DNA from: Holophagales bacterium
GTDB taxonomy: Bacteria; Acidobacteriota; Thermoanaerobaculia; Multivoradales; Multivoraceae
Direction: 5' to 3'
DNA: 64,000 nucleotides
Assembly (NCBI GenBank): GCA_009845425.1
Contig: VXZQ01000001.1
Coordinates: 1-64,000, forward strand
Under the pieces are notes generated by a model, which saw nothing but the letters and a program-made list of their open reading frames with translations, did not search any database and had not been told where the DNA came from. Below, one piece after another: positions 60,247-64,000 of this stretch. Within the stretch, counting starts at the first letter, position 1. The number at the start of each line of letters is the position of its first letter. Both the position numbers and the translations under genes were made by a program.

Positions 60247-60947
60247 CGCCAGATGAACCCGTAGTTGCGGCCGGCGCGAACGCCGTCTCGACGATAGCTC
60301 CACCAGTCCGGACTGCAGCGCACGCAGCGCTTCACCGTCGAGACCGGAGCCACGCCCAGGCTGGCAAGCTGCCGCCACGCGGCCAGCGACAGGTCGAGAT
60401 GCGGCTTCCGGCCGGGTCTTCGAGTGACCACCTCCGGACCGCTCCGGGACTCCACCTTTGCGGCAACGTCTTCGCCGACCTCGTAGCAACAGGGTCCGAT
60501 CGCCGGACCGATCCAGGCCTCGGCCAACGTACCATCGCGGAACGAGCTTCGGCTCAACTCGTGAACGGCCGAGGCCAGAACGCCGCTCGCGAGACCACGC
60601 CAGCCGGCGTGAACCGCGGCCACCGAGTCGCCGGCGGCAATCAGCACGGGCACACAGTCGGCGACGAAGACCGTGGCCGCAACGCCGGGCTCCGACACGA
60701 TCAACGCATCCCCATCGCCGGTCGGCCCAGGCCTCGTCGTTCTCAGGACGTCGGTGCCGTGCCGCTGACGAAGCCAGGCCGGTGCCACCGCCGCTGCCGC
60801 GGGCACCTGGTCCGCCAGAGCCCTGAGCGCATCCTCCGGACCGGCCGCTCCCCCTTGCGGCGCTACGCCGAGAAAGGCGGCAAACACCGGCGGGCGGCGG
60901 TAGACCGCGAGCGCGACATTGCGCCTGCTGTAGGATGCCGCGGCCAT
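60243..60947 (-). CDS. pgeF: Purine nucleoside phosphorylase / laccase-domain protein YfiH (PgeF)
   Basis: A 234-residue multicopper-oxidase-like (DUF152) protein. Family motifs are RQRHGTDVLRT, GDALIVSEPG, FVADCVPVLIAAG, VAAVHAGWRGLASGVLASAV, the metal ligand Cys in WIGPAIGPCCYEVG, and the end GRNYGFIWR. YfiH-type proteins bind zinc and cleave purine nucleosides or edit peptidoglycan precursors (PgeF); both roles are reported for the family. It is divergent from gatB with 11 nt between the assigned starts. Confidence 0.92.
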   Translation of the reverse strand: MAAASYSRRNVALAVYRRPPVFAAFLGVAPQGGAAGPEDALRALADQVPAAAAVAPAWLRQRHGTDVLRTTRPGPTGDGDALIVSEPGVAATVFVADCVPVLIAAGDSVAAVHAGWRGLASGVLASAVHELSRSSFRDGTLAEAWIGPAIGPCCYEVGEDVAAKVESRSGPEVVTRRPGRKPHLDLSLAAWRQLASLGVAPVSTVKRCVRCSPDWWSYRRDGVRAGRNYGFIWR

Positions 60948-60958
60948 TTGTGACGGCC

Positions 60959-62452
60959 ATGAGCGTAGCGCAGAGCACGACCGGGACGGGTGCCGTCGGA
61001 GTTCCCGTCGACACGGGATGGGAAACGGTCATTGGACTGGAAGTCCACGTCCAGTTACGCACCCGGACCAAGATGTTCTGCCGCTGCGAGAATCGCTTCG
61101 GCGCCGAGCCGAACGAACTCGTCTGCCCGGTCTGCCTCGGCTATCCGGGCACCCTGCCGGCGACCAACCAGCACGCGATCGACCTGGCCATCCGGCTCGC
61201 GCTGGCCCTAGGCTGCGAGGTCCGCCGGCGGTCGGTGTTCGCACGCAAGAACTACTTCTATCCGGACCTTCCCAAGGGCTACCAGATCAGCCAGTACGAC
61301 GAGCCCCTGGCCGAGGGAGGCAGCGTCCCGCTGCCGTCGGGAAACACCGTGCGCATCCACCGGCTCCACCTGGAGGAGGATGCCGGCAAGCTGCTCCACG
61401 AGGTGCCGGGAGGCGGACCGCTCCCCGGCCGGAGCCTGGTTGATTTCAATCGCTGCGGAGTGCCCCTCGTGGAGATCGTCACCGAGCCGGAGATCGGTTC
61501 GCCGGCCGATGCGCAGGCCTATCTGCAGGTGCTTCACCAGGTCCTGCTGTACACCGGCGCCAGCGACGGCAACATGGAGGAGGGCAGTCTGCGCTGCGAT
61601 GCGAACCTCTCGCTCCGGCCGGTCGGCGAGACCGCACTCGGCACGAAGACGGAGGTCAAGAACCTGAACTCATTCCGCCACGTGGCGAAAGCGCTCGAGT
61701 ACGAGGGGGAACGTCAGCTGCACGTCCTGACCTCCGGCGGCCGGGTGGAGCAGGAGACCCGGAGCTTCGAGCCTTCGACCGGCGTGACCCGGTCGCTCCG
61801 GTCGAAGGAGGAGGCGCACGACTACCGGTACTTTCCCGAGCCCGATCTGCCGACCGTCGTGCTGTCCCGTGAACGCATCGAACGGCAGGCGAACCAGCTC
61901 CCGGAGCTGCCGTGGACGAAGAGCGCCCGTTTCCGCGACGCCTACGGGCTGCGCTTGGAAGAGGCGGCGCTACTCTCCGGCAGCGTTGCCCTGGCGACCT
62001 ACTACGAGCGAGCCGTCGCTGCCCACCAGAAGGGCAAAAGAACCATCGCCAACTGGGTGATGACGGAACTCCTGCGCGAGCTGAAGGAGCGAAGCATCGA
62101 CGTGAACGAAGCGATCGCGCCGGAGCGCCTCGCCGCCGTCGTCGCCCTGGTCGACTCCGGCGAGCTTTCCACCACCGCCGCCAAGGAGGTCCTCGCCGAG
62201 GCCTGGGACTCGTCCGAGACCCCGGACCAGATCGCCGACCGCCTCGGCCTCCGCCAGGTCCGCGACGACACGCAGCTCGAGGCGTGGGCCGACGAGGCGA
62301 TCGCCGCCAACGAGAAGGCCGTCGCCGAGTACCTCGGCGGCCGCCGGCAGGCCCTCGGCTACCTGGTCGGTCAGATCATGAAAGTCTCACGCGGCAGCGC
62401 CGAACCCCGGGCCGCCCAGGAGATCCTGCGCCGCAAGCTGGCTGACCGCTAG
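60959..62452 (+). CDS. gatB: Asp/Glu-tRNA amidotransferase subunit B
   Basis: GatB of the GatCAB complex, which converts mischarged Glu-tRNA-Gln and/or Asp-tRNA-Asn. I use ATG 60959 (MSVAQSTTGTG; 497 residues) because 60935 would overlap pgeF. Motifs are ETVIGLEVHVQLRTRTKMFC, the zinc pairs FCRCENRF and VCPVCLGYPG, PKGYQISQYDEPLAEGG, VNRCG-like DFNRCGVPLVEIVTEPEI, NMEEGSLRCDANLS and KNLNSFRHV. The C-terminal YqeY-like domain ends AAQEILRRKLADR. gatA and gatC are not in the window. Its stop shares CTAG with the convergent TPR gene. Confidence 0.96.
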   Translation: MSVAQSTTGTGAVGVPVDTGWETVIGLEVHVQLRTRTKMFCRCENRFGAEPNELVCPVCLGYPGTLPATNQHAIDLAIRLALALGCEVRRRSVFARKNYFYPDLPKGYQISQYDEPLAEGGSVPLPSGNTVRIHRLHLEEDAGKLLHEVPGGGPLPGRSLVDFNRCGVPLVEIVTEPEIGSPADAQAYLQVLHQVLLYTGASDGNMEEGSLRCDANLSLRPVGETALGTKTEVKNLNSFRHVAKALEYEGERQLHVLTSGGRVEQETRSFEPSTGVTRSLRSKEEAHDYRYFPEPDLPTVVLSRERIERQANQLPELPWTKSARFRDAYGLRLEEAALLSGSVALATYYERAVAAHQKGKRTIANWVMTELLRELKERSIDVNEAIAPERLAAVVALVDSGELSTTAAKEVLAEAWDSSETPDQIADRLGLRQVRDDTQLEAWADEAIAANEKAVAEYLGGRRQALGYLVGQIMKVSRGSAEPRAAQEILRRKLADR

Positions 62453-63621
62453 CGGCGCGGCGGTTTCTTCGTGCCTCCGGTGATCTCATCCAGTTCTTCC
62501 TGGAGTTCGCCCAGTCGCTTCTTGATCTCATCGACCGTCGCGTTGTGCTCGTCCGCTTCCTTGTTGTCGGCAGCGATCTGCTGGTTCTCACGCACGCGGG
62601 CGGCGCCAGCCGCGTTGCCGGCCCGTTCGTAGCACCTGATCGCCTCGCCGAACTTCTTCTGCTTCTCGAGGACGAAGCCGAGATAGTCGAAGACCTGCCT
62701 CTCGGCCTGGCCGGACGCCAGAGTGAGGGCGTCGTTCAGCGGCGCTTCGGCGTCGTTGAAACGCCCGAGCGATCCGTAGGCCTGTCCAAGGTAGTAGTGG
62801 GCGTGCCAGTCGCCTGCTCTCTTCGAGATCGCCTGCTGCAACGTCGAGACCGCCGACTCGTAGTTCTTTCCACCGAGCTGAACCTCAGCGAGCAGCAAGA
62901 GGTTCTCGTAGGAGGAATCGCTACCGACGAGGCTCCTGGCCACAGCCTCGGCCCTGCGATAAACCGCCGTCTTTGCTTCGCCTTCGGCCCCCCGACCCTT
63001 GATCTTCAGGGCGTTGACCAGAGCCTCCTTCCACTCCGTCATGCTGCCGTCCATCGACGTCGCACGCTCAAAGGCGGCGATGGCTGCATCCAGCTGTGCG
63101 TCGTCCTGCAGTTTCTTGCCGTAGTCGAAGCGCGCTCTCGCATCGCCCGGTTTGAGATCGGCCACTCTGCCAAGGTCGACCGCGGCGCTTCCGGTGTTCC
63201 CCAGCTTCGCGTGGCTACGACCTCGCCTCTGGTACACCTGGATCTGCGCCTGCTTCGGCAAGCTGCCGATGTCCAGTCGATTCAGCGCCGCGATGCACTC
63301 GGCGGGCTTGTCGCTTTCGTCGAAAGCCCGCCCGAGGTAGACGCGGCTGGGGACATCGTCCGGATTCAGCTCGACGGCCTTCCGCAGCGGCCCGACCGCG
63401 TCGCCCGGCCTCCCGGCAGAGATGAGGGCGCGACCCAGCATGTGGTAACCCTGCGGCTCATCGGGCCGCTCCTCGACGAACTTCTGGAACTCGGCAGCGG
63501 CCAACTCGAAATTCCCGGACCTGAAGGCGGCAGTCCCAGCTTCGTAGTCGGCCAACGCGGCGTTGGCGGCCAGAAGGAGGCAGCACGCGATCAAGGCACA
63601 GACGAATCGGAAGTTAGTCAT
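62449..63621 (-). CDS. Periplasmic TPR protein
   Basis: A 390-residue secreted protein. The signal peptide is MTNFRFVCALIACCLLLAAN with cleavage near AALA. Several tetratricopeptide repeats follow (GTAAFRSGNFELAAAEFQKF, YHMLGRALISAGRPGDAVGP, LRKAVELNPDDVPSRVYLGR, AIAAFERATSMDGS, WHAHYYLGQAYGSLGRFNDA). The C-terminus is a coiled coil (VDEIKKRLGELQEELDEI) and a basic tail. The ATG at 63621 directly follows the stop of the TonB-domain gene (0-nt gap), so they are co-transcribed. It probably has a scaffold role in envelope protein complexes. The function is unknown. Confidence 0.88.
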   Translation of the reverse strand: MTNFRFVCALIACCLLLAANAALADYEAGTAAFRSGNFELAAAEFQKFVEERPDEPQGYHMLGRALISAGRPGDAVGPLRKAVELNPDDVPSRVYLGRAFDESDKPAECIAALNRLDIGSLPKQAQIQVYQRRGRSHAKLGNTGSAAVDLGRVADLKPGDARARFDYGKKLQDDAQLDAAIAAFERATSMDGSMTEWKEALVNALKIKGRGAEGEAKTAVYRRAEAVARSLVGSDSSYENLLLLAEVQLGGKNYESAVSTLQQAISKRAGDWHAHYYLGQAYGSLGRFNDAEAPLNDALTLASGQAERQVFDYLGFVLEKQKKFGEAIRCYERAGNAAGAARVRENQQIAADNKEADEHNATVDEIKKRLGELQEELDEITGGTKKPPRR

Positions 63622-64000
63622 CTACTGGAGTTGGAAGGTGACGGTCAGGTTGTAGTACACGGCGACCGGTCTGCCGTTCAGTGTCGCCGGCTTGAACTTC
63701 CACTGCTCCACCGCCGACACGGCGGCCTCGGCCAGCCCCATGGGCAAGGGCTTCAGAACCTTGGTGTCGGTGACGTCACCGTTCTTGTCGATCGTCGCCT
63801 GGAGGACCACGATGCCCTGGATCCGTGCCTTGCGCGCGATCTCCGTGTACTGGGGCTGCGGAGCGCTCAGCTTCTCCGGCTCGGTCACGTCGCCAGCGAC
63901 GTTGATCGGCCCCTCCGGTTCCCGCGGAGCCGGCGCGTCGGGAAGGGCGATGAGACCGACATCGTCGACTTCGGGAATGTAGATCTCGTCGGGCTCGTCG
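63622..64000 (-). CDS. TonB C-terminal domain protein (start beyond window)
   Basis: The frame is open to the right window edge, so the N-terminus is missing. The visible 125 residues start with an acidic Pro-rich linker (DEPDEIYIPEVDDVGLIALP, then DAPAPREPEGPIN) and a TonB/TolA-type C-terminal domain: PQYTEIARKARIQGIVVLQA, TIDKNGDVTDTKVLKPLPMG, LAEAAVSAVEQWKFKPATLN, and YYNLTVTFQLQ. This domain contacts outer-membrane receptors or barrels and transmits the proton-motive force. The TPR gene follows at once. A start at 63888 inside the domain is unlikely. Confidence 0.93.
   Translation of the reverse strand, partial: DEPDEIYIPEVDDVGLIALPDAPAPREPEGPINVAGDVTEPEKLSAPQPQYTEIARKARIQGIVVLQATIDKNGDVTDTKVLKPLPMGLAEAAVSAVEQWKFKPATLNGRPVAVYYNLTVTFQLQ

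Overview
The window is 64 kb of strongly G+C-rich, gene-dense bacterial chromosome. A Gram-negative cell envelope is indicated by a BamD-like lipoprotein, TonB, RseP, a family-9 (heptosyltransferase-type) glycosyltransferase and an outer-membrane beta-barrel. Large secreted FN3/Calx-beta proteins, single-chain kinase-regulators and the overall gene style suggest an uncultured Acidobacteriota-like lineage. That placement is inference from gene content; no rRNA is present.

Left part (1-27 kb), accessory and surface functions. Two tandem secreted FN3/Calx-beta proteins (minus strand) are followed by a divergent one-piece two-component regulator (GAF, histidine kinase, receiver and OmpR-type winged helix in one chain). 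Next come a small membrane protein, a decayed AAA ATPase/TOPRIM (DUF3226-like) pair, and a complete subtype I-G (formerly I-U) CRISPR-Cas locus: 17 repeats and 16 spacers, then cas2, cas1, cas4, a csb3-like gene, cas3, csb2 and csb1. Directly upstream of csb1, in the same direction and without an obvious promoter gap, lie an outer-membrane beta-barrel gene and a thermolysin-family (M4) peptidase with a large insertion in its zinc site. A PP2C/SpoIIE phosphatase, a small membrane protein and a second, paralogous one-piece two-component regulator close this part. A conserved bipartite upstream element with fixed spacing (3506-3555, 6427-6476, 23126-23175) precedes both FN3 genes and the peptidase-barrel-cas run.

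Middle part (27-43 kb). tRNA-Ser sits beside serS. A translationally coupled polysaccharide cluster follows: a membrane protein, two GT2 enzymes, a GT2-GT4 fusion and a WbaP-type phosphoglycosyltransferase. It meets, tail to tail, a long minus-strand housekeeping run (GT9, small membrane protein, Nudix, HAD, Rrf2 regulator, lipoprotein, ispH, purD, PSP1/RicT-like). A four-tRNA cluster (Pro, Arg, His, Arg) lies upstream of that run.

Right part (43-64 kb), mostly core genes. uvrD/pcrA, glmU, a TPR protein, a GNAT acetyltransferase and a cellulose-synthase-like GT2 are on the minus strand. Divergent from them is a tightly packed plus-strand series: GT87-like membrane transferase, truA, cdsA, dxr, rseP, PASTA protein, rpe, bamD-like, a Fis-like regulator and a lytic transglycosylase. 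Then come tatA, an AmgK-like kinase, pgeF, gatB, a secreted TPR protein and a TonB-domain protein cut by the window edge. Packing is extreme: many start/stop overlaps (ATGA, GTGA, TTGA), convergent pairs sharing a palindromic CTAG stop, and one divergent pair sharing CCATGG at the starts. No insertion sequence, prophage or rRNA was seen.
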